From contig MKTW01000001.1 in assembly GCA_001898405.1 (NCBI GenBank), positions 806,001-870,000 of the forward strand: a stretch of 64,000 nucleotides of DNA, given 5' to 3'. The position numbers and the translations under genes are program-made. The DNA comes from Sphingobacteriales bacterium 44-61. Lineage in GTDB: Bacteria > Bacteroidota > Bacteroidia > Chitinophagales > Chitinophagaceae. Below, piece by piece: positions 35,477-44,222 of this stretch. The notes below the pieces were generated by a model that saw nothing but the letters and a program-made list of their open reading frames with translations, did no database searches and was not told the origin of the DNA. Each line of letters opens with the position of its first letter. Positions within the stretch are counted from its first letter, which is position 1.

Positions 35477-36671
35477 AGAAAATATCAACCGCTTTTTATT
35501 TACCCTGTTTGGCTTTGAAAAAACAAAAAGCAAACCGCATTTATTATTGATCATCCTGGTGCATGTTGCAGCATGGGCGGCATTTTTATTGCTGCCTTTG
35601 CTTTTTTACCCAACAAGATTCCAGGGAGATCCGATCTGGAGAAGGGAGCTCATCACCAAGATCGTCCCGATCCTGTTATTTTACCTTAACTATTATTTCT
35701 TATTACCGCGCTTTTTTGAGAAGAAGAAATATGCTCTTTACTTCAGCACCGCCATTCTGGCCATCACCCTGGTTTGTGCCGCCGATATTTATTTGCGCAG
35801 CCATGTGCCCGGCATCATGCCCGGGCCTATCCGGGAAAGTGTGATGCGGTTAAGAAATGCACCGGAACCTATCAGAACCTATTTTATAGACTCAATTAGT
35901 GCCGGCAGTTTTCCTGATGTACCTCCTGAACATTTCCGGCAAAGATTAACGACAAGGCCCGAGCCTGTATTATTCTTTTCCATCAACCGCACTTTATCCA
36001 CCTGCCTTTTCCTTTTATTATTGGGAGGAATGATACGGCTTGCTTATTCATTCATCAAAAACCAGAATGAAAAAAGGAATCTGGAAAATGCGAACCTTTA
36101 TGCGGAAGTCAACTTTTTGAAATCACAGATCAATCCGCATTTTCTTTTCAATACGCTGAACTCCATCTATTCCCAGGCTCACGCCCGTTCGGAAAACACA
36201 GAGTTTTCCATCCTGAAACTATCAGAGCTGTTGCGTTACAGCCTGTACGATTCTGGTGCTGATAAGGTGCCATTGGCCGATGATATTCAATACATCAATA
36301 ACTATATTGATCTTCAACGCTTGCGCCTGTCGCCAAAAGTGAAGCTGAACTACAAGGTAGGCGGATACCCCGATGGCAAGTTCATTGCCCCCTTATTGCT
36401 GATCAGTTTTATAGAGAACGCCTTTAAGCATGGCATCAGTTACACGCAGGCCTCGGTGATCACTATTGATATAAAAATTTTTGAAGAAACCTTAACGTTA
36501 ACAGTTAGTAACCCGATAGTGGAAAAAGATAGTTTTGCCCCAGGTGGGTTAGGGTTAAAGAATGTTACTCGCAGGCTTGAGCTGCTCTATCCCCATCAAT
36601 ACAAGCTGTTGTTTCACCACTCCGGTGACCAATATACCGTAAACCTAAAAGTGCCTCTGACCAATGCTTAA
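35466..36671 (+). CDS. LytS/YehU-type sensor histidine kinase
   Basis: This is a 401-residue membrane kinase with about four TM helices (about 26-48, 62-80, 90-108, 175-195), then the His_kinase (PF06580-type) phospho-acceptor motif SQINPHFLFNTLNSIYSQA and a HATPase domain (FIENAFKHGI, GGLGLKNVTRRLELL). It pairs with the LytTR regulator that overlaps its end by eight bases. The loop between TM3 and TM4 (about 100 residues, GIMPGPIRESVMRLRNAPEP) could sense an envelope signal; that is inference. Confidence 0.93.
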   Translation: MASKENINRFLFTLFGFEKTKSKPHLLLIILVHVAAWAAFLLLPLLFYPTRFQGDPIWRRELITKIVPILLFYLNYYFLLPRFFEKKKYALYFSTAILAITLVCAADIYLRSHVPGIMPGPIRESVMRLRNAPEPIRTYFIDSISAGSFPDVPPEHFRQRLTTRPEPVLFFSINRTLSTCLFLLLLGGMIRLAYSFIKNQNEKRNLENANLYAEVNFLKSQINPHFLFNTLNSIYSQAHARSENTEFSILKLSELLRYSLYDSGADKVPLADDIQYINNYIDLQRLRLSPKVKLNYKVGGYPDGKFIAPLLLISFIENAFKHGISYTQASVITIDIKIFEETLTLTVSNPIVEKDSFAPGGLGLKNVTRRLELLYPHQYKLLFHHSGDQYTVNLKVPLTNA

Positions 36672-37365
36672 TTGTGTACTGATCGACGACGAACCGCTCG
36701 CGCTCCAGTTGCTGGAAGATTTTGTGAACAAGACGCCATACCTGAAACTCGCAGGCAGGTTTGAAGAACCATTGCATGCGCTTTCCTTACTGGAATCCTC
36801 TCCTGTTGACCTGTTGTTTCTCGATATTAAAATGCCCGATATCTCCGGGATTGATTTTTACCGTTCCCTTAAAAACAAACCTGAAGTGATCTTCACCACG
36901 GCGTATAGCGAGTATGCCATGAATGGGTTTGAATTGAAAGCAATGGATTATTTATTAAAACCCATCTCATTCGAAAAATTCATTACAGCATGTAACAGGG
37001 TAAAGGATTTTGTAGAAACAAAAAACACAAAAGAGAAAGAAAAAGGAAAAGACTACTTCTTTATTAATGTCTCCCATAAAATGCATAAGATATTCTTTGA
37101 TGATATCCTTTACCTCGAAGGATATAAAGATTATACCAAGATGCATTTGACAGGCTCGCCTAATCCATTATTGATTTTGCATAATCTGAAATACTTTGAA
37201 GACATGCTCGACAGGAATGAGTTTGTGCGTATTCACAGATCTTATATTGTGGCTGTAAGAAAAATTCATACAGCTTCGCGCAAGTCGGTGACTATACAAC
37301 AGCATTCATTGCCGGTTAGCGATAATTACAGGGAAGGTTTTTTTGCGGTGATAGAGCAGCCTTAG
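36664..37365 (+). CDS. LytTR-family response regulator
   Basis: This 233-residue protein has a CheY-like receiver (acidic IDDEP near the start, phospho-acceptor in LLFLDIKMPDI, KPISFEKF with the conserved lysine) and a C-terminal LytTR DNA-binding domain (INVSHKMHKIFFDDILYLEG, FVRIHRSYIVAVRKI). It overlaps the kinase by eight bases. Likely targets include the adjacent surface-lipoprotein genes, but no LytTR direct repeat was identified with confidence. Confidence 0.94.
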   Translation: MLNCVLIDDEPLALQLLEDFVNKTPYLKLAGRFEEPLHALSLLESSPVDLLFLDIKMPDISGIDFYRSLKNKPEVIFTTAYSEYAMNGFELKAMDYLLKPISFEKFITACNRVKDFVETKNTKEKEKGKDYFFINVSHKMHKIFFDDILYLEGYKDYTKMHLTGSPNPLLILHNLKYFEDMLDRNEFVRIHRSYIVAVRKIHTASRKSVTIQQHSLPVSDNYREGFFAVIEQP

Positions 37366-37381
37366 ATCAGCAGCGGGGAAT

Positions 37382-37446
37382 GCAAAGAAGGCGCAAAGTA
37401 CGCAATGCAGTGTTCTTTACCGTTGCGTACTTTGCGCCTTCTTTGC
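37382..37446. repeat. Intergenic hairpin of CAAAG-periodic type, copy 2
   Basis: Perfect 24-bp arms (37382-37405 / 37423-37446) enclose a 17-base loop. The left arm is built from GCAAAG units at 9-11 base spacing (GCAAAGAAG, GCGCAAAGTAC, GCAATG). It sits between convergent genes and might act as a terminator for both, but the composition matches the copies near 11098 and 40188. Confidence 0.75.
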
Positions 37447-37454
37447 GCTTCTTA

Positions 37455-39299
37455 TTATAAATATTTTCTTATTTCTTCTACCAGTTCAGTCTTTGTGATC
37501 GGCACACCCATGATCTTATTGTACCCTTTCGCATCTACCAGGTAAACATCACGCAGTATTTTGATCAACTGTCCGTTATTGATCTCAGGCACCAGCACTG
37601 TTTCAAAATTTTTCAATACTTCTCCCAGGTTTTTCGGGAATGGGCGCAGATAACGGAGATGTGCATGACTTACTTCTTTTCCTTCATTGATCAATTCTGT
37701 GACGGCTGATTTGATTGCCCCAAATGTAGAGCCCCATCCCAGCACCAGCACTTTTCCTTTACCTGCTCCGCTATCAATCTTCTGTTCAGGAATATAATCG
37801 GCGATCTTATCTACTTTCTCCTGCCTGATCTTCACCATCAACTGGTGATTTTCGGGATCATAGCTGATATTGCCTGTGATATTTTGTTTTTCAATACCAC
37901 CGATCCTGTGTTCCAGTCCCGGCGTGCCAGGCACTGCCCAGGGGCGTGCTAATTTTTCATCACGCAGGTAAGGCTGCAGTTTTTCTTCTCCATGCCCTAA
38001 TTCTGTTTTGAATTTTACATGGATCGGAGGCAGTTCGCTGGTAACAGGGAATTTCCATGGCTCTGCACCATTGGCGATATAACCATCACTTAGGAAAATA
38101 ACTGGCGTCATGTGTTGTACAGAAACCCTTGCGGCTTCATACACGGCTTCAAAACAATCTGCTGGTGTGGCAGCAGCAATCACGGGCATGGGACATTCAC
38201 CATTGCGGCCATAATAAGCCTGCAGTAAATCGCTTTGTTCTGTTTTGGTCGGTAATCCTGTAGAAGGACCGCCGCGTTGCACATCCACTACTACCAGGGG
38301 TATTTCCAGCATTACGGCCAATCCCATCGCTTCAGCCTTCAATGCCATGCCAGGGCCCGAAGTGGTGGTTACGCCCAATGCACCGCCATAAGAAGCACCG
38401 ATCGCTGATGTGACCGCTGCAATCTCATCTTCTGCCTGGAAGGTGCGGACGCCAAAGTTTTTATGCCGACTCAGTTCATGTAAAATATCTGATGCCGGTG
38501 TGATAGGGTAAGAGCCCAGGAACATAGGCAGGCCACTTACCTGGGAAGCAGCGATCAAGCCATAAGCCAGCGCCTGGTTGCCCATGATAGAGCGGTAGGT
38601 GCCGGGGTGCATTTTCGCTTTTTCCACTTTATAGGTAGTACCAAATGCTTCAGTAGTATCACCATAATTGTATCCTGCCTGCAACACTTTCAGGTTGCTG
38701 TCCAGGATCTCCGGCTTTTTGCCAAACTTTTCTTTAAGAAAGCTTGTCGTGTTTTCCATATCGCGGCCATACATCCAGTAAAGGAATCCCAGCACGAACA
38801 TGTTCTTGGCCCGGTCCTTTTCTTTCATGCCCATGGTGAATTCCTTCAGCGCTTCACGAGTCATCTTTGTCACGTCCATTTTGATCACCTCATAGCTTTG
38901 GAGGCTGTCATTTTCCAGCGGGTTCTCCCCCTCAGGGTAGTTGGCCAGGCGAAGGTTTTTGGAATCAAAGCCATCCGTGTTCACGATGATCCTGCCGCCT
39001 TTTTTCAAGGCACCCAGGTTCGCTTTCAGTGCTGCGGCATTCATTGCCACGAGCACATCGCAGGCATCGCCGGGGGTAAATATCCTGTCGCTCGAAAAAC
39101 GGAGCTGGAAACCGCTCACACCGGGCAGGGTGCCTATCGGGGCGCGGATCTCAGCGGGGAAATCGGGGAAGGTTGAAAGGTCGATCCCCAATAAAGCCGT
39201 ATTGTTAGTAAACTGTGTACCAGTTAATTGCATACCATCACCGGAGTCGCCGGCGAATTTTATCACTACGTCCTGGAGGACTTCTTGTTTACGGGCCAT
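37455..39299 (-). CDS. korA: 2-oxoacid:ferredoxin oxidoreductase, fused gamma-alpha subunit
   Basis: The 614-residue protein combines the gamma (POR catalytic) domain at the N-terminus (KFAGDSGDGMQLTGTQFTNN, FPAEIRAPIGTLPGVSGFQL) with the alpha pyrimidine-binding domain (GNQALAYGLIAAS, FLGSYPITPASDILHELS, FQAEDEIAAVTSAIGASYGG, DVQRGGPSTGLPTKTEQSDL) and a C-terminal transketolase-like part. This is the KorA layout of 2-oxoglutarate:ferredoxin oxidoreductase. KorB, the TPP- and [4Fe-4S]-binding beta subunit, is not adjacent on either side. A TAnnTTTG element precedes the start. Confidence 0.88.
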   Translation of the reverse strand: MARKQEVLQDVVIKFAGDSGDGMQLTGTQFTNNTALLGIDLSTFPDFPAEIRAPIGTLPGVSGFQLRFSSDRIFTPGDACDVLVAMNAAALKANLGALKKGGRIIVNTDGFDSKNLRLANYPEGENPLENDSLQSYEVIKMDVTKMTREALKEFTMGMKEKDRAKNMFVLGFLYWMYGRDMENTTSFLKEKFGKKPEILDSNLKVLQAGYNYGDTTEAFGTTYKVEKAKMHPGTYRSIMGNQALAYGLIAASQVSGLPMFLGSYPITPASDILHELSRHKNFGVRTFQAEDEIAAVTSAIGASYGGALGVTTTSGPGMALKAEAMGLAVMLEIPLVVVDVQRGGPSTGLPTKTEQSDLLQAYYGRNGECPMPVIAAATPADCFEAVYEAARVSVQHMTPVIFLSDGYIANGAEPWKFPVTSELPPIHVKFKTELGHGEEKLQPYLRDEKLARPWAVPGTPGLEHRIGGIEKQNITGNISYDPENHQLMVKIRQEKVDKIADYIPEQKIDSGAGKGKVLVLGWGSTFGAIKSAVTELINEGKEVSHAHLRYLRPFPKNLGEVLKNFETVLVPEINNGQLIKILRDVYLVDAKGYNKIMGVPITKTELVEEIRKYL

Positions 39300-39320
39300 T
39301 GTCTACAAAAATTGTGGGGG

Positions 39321-39328
39321 CAAATTTA
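39321..39328 (-). promoter_or_regulatory. Bacteroidota -7 element for the korA-like gene
   Basis: TAAATTTG on the minus strand matches TAnnTTTG and lies 21 bases upstream of the start codon. Confidence 0.45.
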
Positions 39329-39565
39329 CAATAGTTTCACATGGGAATGGGGTTTTGCCTCAGGCACAGGGATTTTTTTCCGGGATTGGTAAGGGAATTA
39401 AGTAAGTGTAACAGGAACGGAGCAGCCAAGAACACTCTGGTTGCGGCTCATTTTGGGTTTCTTAATGGCTGTTTAAAGTTAAATTGTTTAAATGGCCACC
39501 TCCGATTTTTAAACCTTTAAACGCTTACCCTGAATTACTACCATAATCTTTCAGAGCGTGTTTGC

Positions 39566-40093
39566 TCATTTGATCATTATAATTTCTTCCTGAAAAAAAC
39601 CTGTTGCCACTGCTTTCAGCCTTCCAAAGAACGACCGTTTGAATTGTTCCGTCTTACTGAAAGCTTTTAGCTCGCCTGCAAATTTCTTCAATGTGTCTTC
39701 CCGGTTAAGGTCCTTGTATTCGCTATCAGGCAGTAAATAGGAATCCTGCACTTTGTCATCTGCGTAAAAAACCCATTCTTTATCGGCCGGATCAAATTTC
39801 CAGTTGCCGGTAAACAATACAGAATACTCGCCCGGAAGTTGATGGATACTAAAAAAACAGGCAACAACCCTTTCTGTCGGCTGAATAGCATTGCACAGGA
39901 ACAATAACCATTCCCGGGTATTATCAAACCTGTTATCTCTATCATAGGGAGGTGGAGGCTCTAACAGATCCTGTTCTTCTGTGATCTCTGTAATCGTAAC
40001 CTCCCATATTTCTTTATCACCTTCACGGCTGATCAGCCGCCTGGTTTCAGTGCGTTGAGGTTTGTTTTTATCTTCTTCATGCCCGGTTGACAT
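39566..40093 (-). CDS. Hypothetical cytosolic protein
   Basis: This 175-residue protein has no signal peptide and no TM. The N-terminus is polar and charged (EEDKNKPQRTETRRLISREG) with a proline cluster (LEPPPPYDRDN), then a mixed alpha/beta body (WLLFLCNAIQPTERVVACFF, YSVLFTGNWKFDPADKEWVF) and a helical basic C-terminus. I recognise no family. It lies alone with gene-free flanks of more than 250 bases on both sides. Confidence 0.6.
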   Translation of the reverse strand: MSTGHEEDKNKPQRTETRRLISREGDKEIWEVTITEITEEQDLLEPPPPYDRDNRFDNTREWLLFLCNAIQPTERVVACFFSIHQLPGEYSVLFTGNWKFDPADKEWVFYADDKVQDSYLLPDSEYKDLNREDTLKKFAGELKAFSKTEQFKRSFFGRLKAVATGFFQEEIIMIK

Positions 40094-40439
40094 AATAGAC
40101 TGCTGATGTTTGGCGGAAGGCAGGTTACTAATTTACTGAATTAACGGATAAGTAGAAGTATAAATATTGACTCAGTTCAGCAATCAATTTTCCCACAAAG
40201 AGCACAAAGAATAGATATGTAAAATAATTACCGCTTTTCTTGAATCCTTTATGATCACCATGCTATTTTACAAAAGATATCCTTTGTGCTCTTTGTCGTC
40301 TTTGCGGGAAAACATTCAAACTCAATCAATACTAAAACATACTTTTTTCCAGTTTCCGTGCTGGATCGGCGGATTTTTATCGTCAAATGAGAGTCGATAT
40401 ACTATCCTACCCTACTCGATTAATCCAAAAACACGCACA
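40094..40439. other. Gene-free interval upstream of the first M16 peptidase gene
   Basis: Most of this interval is taken by an imperfect inverted repeat (40188-40312) of the CAAAG-periodic type described separately. I found no promoter matching TAnnTTTG near ATG 40440 and no ORF with support. Confidence 0.5.
40188..40312. repeat. Intergenic inverted repeat of CAAAG-periodic type, copy 3 (imperfect)
   Basis: The left arm begins TTTTCCCACAAAGAGCACAA at 40188 and the right arm ends with the complement of TTTTCCCGCAAAGACGACAA at 40312. The right arm has three 9-base units (GCAAAGACG, ACAAAGAGC, ACAAAGGAT) while the left has two, so one unit was lost or gained. CACAAAGAATAG at 40203-40214 is identical to 11122-11133. 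Confidence 0.72.
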
Positions 40440-43337
40440 ATGAGACAAAATTTGCTGACTTTTTCATTGTTATTATTGGTCGTGGGCACAGCATCAGCCC
40501 AGACCAAACTCATCGAAAAAGTTACCCGGCAGGGAAATGAGCTTATTATTCCTTACGAAAAATATCAGCTCCCCAACGGTCTTACCCTCATTATTCATGA
40601 AGATCATTCTGACCCTGTAGTGCATGTGGATGTCACCTATCATGTGGGCTCGGCACGTGAGGAGATCGGGAAATCAGGCTTTGCGCATTTCTTTGAGCAT
40701 ATGATGTTCCAGGGATCGGACCATGTAGGTGATGAGCAACATTTTAAGATCGTGTCTGAAGCAGGTGGTACACTGAATGGCAGTACCAACCGCGACCGGA
40801 CCAACTATTATGAAACGGTTCCCAGCAACCAGGTAGAAAAAATGCTCTGGCTTGAAGCCGACCGTATGGGTTTCCTGCTCGATGCAGTGACACAGCAAAA
40901 ATTCGAAATACAACGTTCAACAGTAAAGAATGAACGCGGACAGAACTATGATAACCGTCCTTATGGCTTATTGGGTGAAGTCTCAGCGAAAAATCTCTAT
41001 CCTTATGGCCATCCCTATTCCTGGCTCACCATTGGTTATATCGAGGAGTTGAACCGCGTGAATGTAAATGACCTTAAAAACTTTTTTCTCCGCTGGTATG
41101 GCCCTAACAATGCAACGCTTACTGTTGGTGGAGATGTAAACCCTGCACAGATCGTGAAATGGGTTGAAAAATACTTTGGTTCTATTCCCCGCGGACCCGA
41201 AGTGGTGCCGGTGAAACTGGAACCGGTAAAACTGGACCAGGACCGCTATGTAAGTTATACTGATAACTATGCCCGTGCTGCGCAACTGCGACTGGTTTAT
41301 CCTACTGTCCGCGATTATGATAAAGATGAAGCAGCCCTTTCCTGCCTGGCCCAGGTGCTTGGCGGTGGAGGCGGCGGTGGCCGTGGCGGACGAGGAGGCG
41401 GTGGCGGAGGTAACAGAAACTCCGTACTGTACCAAACGCTCATCAAAACACAAAAAGCATTATCTGCCAGCGCCAGCAACCAGGCTTCTGAACTCGCAGG
41501 TGAATTCGCATTCTCTGTAACCCCTTACCCCGGCAAAAATCTCGCAGAAATGGAAGCTTTGATCAAAGAAGCATTGACTGAATTCGAAAAAAGAGGAGTG
41601 ACTGATGAGGATGTAGAGCAGTTCAAGACACAGTTCGAAGCACGTACGATCAATGGACTGGCCAGTGTATCCGGCAAAGTGAGCCAGCTGGCGGCATTCC
41701 AGACATTTACCGGCAATCCCAATATGATCAGAACGCTTATGTCGCAATACAGCACATTGACCAAAGAAGATGTAATGCGTGCATATGAGAAATACATCAA
41801 AGGCAAACCGCATGTGATCGTAAGCGTGCTGGTAAAAGGCCAGGAAGACCTGATCGCCCATGCAAATGATTATACAATTGATACCACGCACTATCAGAGG
41901 CCTGACTATGGTTATGCAGGGCTGAAGTATAACAAAGCAACCGATAATTTCGACCGTAATAAGATGCCCTCCAACGGGCCCAATCCTGTGGTAAAAGTGC
42001 CTGCCTTCTGGCGTAAAGACCTGCCAAATGGTATTAAAATGATCGGCACAGAAAATACCGAAATCCCTACCGTTACGATCTCCATTTCCATGCCTGGCGG
42101 TCACTTGCTGCAGGCCAATGATCTTTCCAAAGCAGGGCTTGCGAATCTTTTCGCTCGTATGATGAACGAGGACACTAAAAATCACACTGCGGAAGAATTC
42201 TCAGCCGAACTGCAGAAAATGGCCAGTTCGATCAGCATCAGCAGCGGCAGGGATGATATCTCGTTCAATGTGCAGACCCTGAAAAAGAACCTGGACAAAA
42301 CACTCGCTCTGTTGCAGGAGCGCATGTTCAGTCCGCAGTTCAACCAGGAAGACCTCGACCGTATCAAACGCCAAATGCAGGAAAACTTCAAGCAGGCCAA
42401 AACACAGCCTGCGACCGTAGCCACTGATGTGATCGCCAAACTCAATTTCGGCCCTAATAATATTCTTGCTATTCCTGAAAACGGTACCGCAGAAAGCGTT
42501 GCCAATATCAGCCTGAACGATATCCAGCATTATTATGACAATTACATCACCAATAAGGGGTTGAAAGTAGTGGTGGTAGGTGATATCAGGGAAGCAGAGA
42601 TCTTACCCAAGCTGGCATTCCTGAATAAATTGCCGAATAAGACAGTTACTATCCCTAAAGTCGAAGCCACGCCACTGCCCAATAATGAATCACAGATCTA
42701 TCTCGTAGATATTCCTAAAGCGGCACAAACAGAATTCCGCGTGGGTTATCATACCGGATTGAAATACGATGCCACTGGCGAGTATTATCGCGCCAGCTTG
42801 CTGAACTATGCGCTGGGTGGTGATTTCAACAGTCGTCTCAACCTCAATCTCCGTGAAGACAAAGGCTGGACCTATGGCGCCCGCTCTTCTTTCAGCGGTG
42901 ATGAATATGATGGTGATTTCAAATTCAGTTCAGGCATAAAAGCAGAAGCAACTGACAGTGCTCTCGGAGAAGTAGTCAAGGAAATCCGCAATTATGCCGC
43001 AAATGGCATTACGGAAGATGAACTTGCTTTTATGAAGAACGCGATCGGCCAGCGTGATGCAAGGGCTTATGAGACCAGCATACAGAAAGCCGGTTTTATC
43101 CGCATGATCTTAGACTATAACCTCCCTGCAAATTATACAGCGACACAAGCAAAAATTTTGCAGAATATGACGAAAAAAGAAATGGACGGGCTGATCAAAA
43201 AACATATTTCGGCAGACAGGTTGAACATGTTGCTGGTGGGAGATAAAGCGAAGATCCTTCCGGGATTGCAGAAAATGGGATATAAGATCATAGAGTTGGA
43301 TGCAGAGGGAAAACCGGTGGGAAAGAAGGCGTTTTAA
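40440..43337 (+). CDS. Two-domain M16 family zinc metallopeptidase with glycine-rich insertion
   Basis: The protein is 965 residues from ATG 40440 (MRQNLLTFSLLLLVVGTASA signal peptide); an upstream in-frame extension adds nothing family-like. The N-terminal M16 half has the inverted zinc motif HFFEH and the third ligand in TVKNERGQN. The second half lacks the zinc motif but keeps the substrate-contact R/Y block LREDKGWTYGA. Both halves in one exported chain are typical of Bacteroidota periplasmic M16 enzymes that degrade peptides. An almost pure Gly/Arg run (about residues 306-325) interrupts the first half and is absent from the paralog. Confidence 0.92.
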   Translation: MRQNLLTFSLLLLVVGTASAQTKLIEKVTRQGNELIIPYEKYQLPNGLTLIIHEDHSDPVVHVDVTYHVGSAREEIGKSGFAHFFEHMMFQGSDHVGDEQHFKIVSEAGGTLNGSTNRDRTNYYETVPSNQVEKMLWLEADRMGFLLDAVTQQKFEIQRSTVKNERGQNYDNRPYGLLGEVSAKNLYPYGHPYSWLTIGYIEELNRVNVNDLKNFFLRWYGPNNATLTVGGDVNPAQIVKWVEKYFGSIPRGPEVVPVKLEPVKLDQDRYVSYTDNYARAAQLRLVYPTVRDYDKDEAALSCLAQVLGGGGGGGRGGRGGGGGGNRNSVLYQTLIKTQKALSASASNQASELAGEFAFSVTPYPGKNLAEMEALIKEALTEFEKRGVTDEDVEQFKTQFEARTINGLASVSGKVSQLAAFQTFTGNPNMIRTLMSQYSTLTKEDVMRAYEKYIKGKPHVIVSVLVKGQEDLIAHANDYTIDTTHYQRPDYGYAGLKYNKATDNFDRNKMPSNGPNPVVKVPAFWRKDLPNGIKMIGTENTEIPTVTISISMPGGHLLQANDLSKAGLANLFARMMNEDTKNHTAEEFSAELQKMASSISISSGRDDISFNVQTLKKNLDKTLALLQERMFSPQFNQEDLDRIKRQMQENFKQAKTQPATVATDVIAKLNFGPNNILAIPENGTAESVANISLNDIQHYYDNYITNKGLKVVVVGDIREAEILPKLAFLNKLPNKTVTIPKVEATPLPNNESQIYLVDIPKAAQTEFRVGYHTGLKYDATGEYYRASLLNYALGGDFNSRLNLNLREDKGWTYGARSSFSGDEYDGDFKFSSGIKAEATDSALGEVVKEIRNYAANGITEDELAFMKNAIGQRDARAYETSIQKAGFIRMILDYNLPANYTATQAKILQNMTKKEMDGLIKKHISADRLNMLLVGDKAKILPGLQKMGYKIIELDAEGKPVGKKAF

Positions 43338-43363
43338 TGTATAGTATAGCCATGAATCATTGC

Positions 43364-43398
43364 AAGCCGTAGCAAATCAATGCTACGGCTTTTTTATT
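43364..43398 (+). terminator. Terminator after the first M16 gene
   Basis: A perfect 11-bp stem (AAGCCGTAGCA / TGCTACGGCTT) with a six-base loop is followed by TTTTTATT. It makes the two M16 genes separate transcripts. Confidence 0.88.
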
Positions 43399-44222
43399 AA
43401 TCATAAAGATTTCATCAACCTAAGTTCCTGTCATTTACAAAAGGAATCGTTTTAGCCTCTTTTAAACTCTTTTCCCTTTTTCTGAGAATACTTTCCATAT
43501 ATAAAAACAGATACCAAGGCTATTTCTTCAGCCTCTTCGGATATTTCTTTTATATCACTTGCAGGTGATTCCATAACAGACTACTCCTTAACCTGACTAC
43601 GCGAACTTCCCATCTGACCGAAAATTTATGCGCTAGCCCCCATTTGATTCTCCTTCAAGGTCATCATTTATAACCTGTCCGATTATACACCAATCATCTC
43701 TTAATACTTCCTCATCCGGCCGGTTGAGAATCCGGGAAATATTTTCATTATAGTAGTTACCCCAAAAATTAAATATACTTCCTAAATCAATGTTTGAAGT
43801 ATGTTCAGGGAACAAAAGGCAACTACTAAAAAACCTGGACTGACAAGACAGCCTTTTTTTATATCGAATATTTTTCATCTCATTCCTTTAATGGTTTTAG
43901 TTATCTGAATCTTACAGGCATAAAATTAAATGCTGTTAATTCCCGAACCCAGGGAAGAACACAGGAAAAAACGCATTTTTCCTGAATAATATCTCCTAAA
44001 ATCCAACTCTATATTTTAGAAATTAAGTTTCACCCAGATATGAGGCCGGGATAGCCCCAAAACAGTCATATCCCAGACTGTTGCAAAGCATTAATATAAT
44101 TGTTATTTCTACAATAAATGGCAGCCGTCTTTTTTATACTACCCCCACTATTTGACAACCGGTATTTAATTCAGCCCATTATTCCTTACATTGCCCCCCT
44201 CCTAAACGCAATCATTAATTAT
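43399..44222. other. AT-rich interval between the tandem M16 genes
   Basis: Over 800 bases have lower GC than the flanks and hold only one weak ORF candidate (43633-43878, minus). No repeat, hairpin or promoter motif stands out. The composition change suggests inserted or decaying sequence between the duplicated genes. Confidence 0.45.
43633..43878 (-). CDS. Possible small hypothetical protein (81 residues)
   Basis: The ORF starts MKNIRYKKRLSCQSRFFSSC and ends with an acidic stretch (LNRPDEEVLRDDWCIIGQVI then NDDLEGESNGG). It has no signal peptide, TM or recognisable domain. It is the only ORF of any length in an AT-rich gap, so it could be a remnant or a chance ORF. Confidence 0.3.
   Translation of the reverse strand: MKNIRYKKRLSCQSRFFSSCLLFPEHTSNIDLGSIFNFWGNYYNENISRILNRPDEEVLRDDWCIIGQVINDDLEGESNGG

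Noticed and set aside
37382-37446. Reading this hairpin simply as a bidirectional terminator.
   Set aside because: It lies between convergent genes, but there is no T-tract directly after the stem and its CAAAG make-up matches two non-terminator copies, so it is listed as a repeat.
40251-40439. Extended start for the first M16 peptidase.
   Set aside because: The extension overlaps the intergenic repeat, and the signal peptide begins only at ATG 40440. The same applies to 44118-44222 for the paralog.
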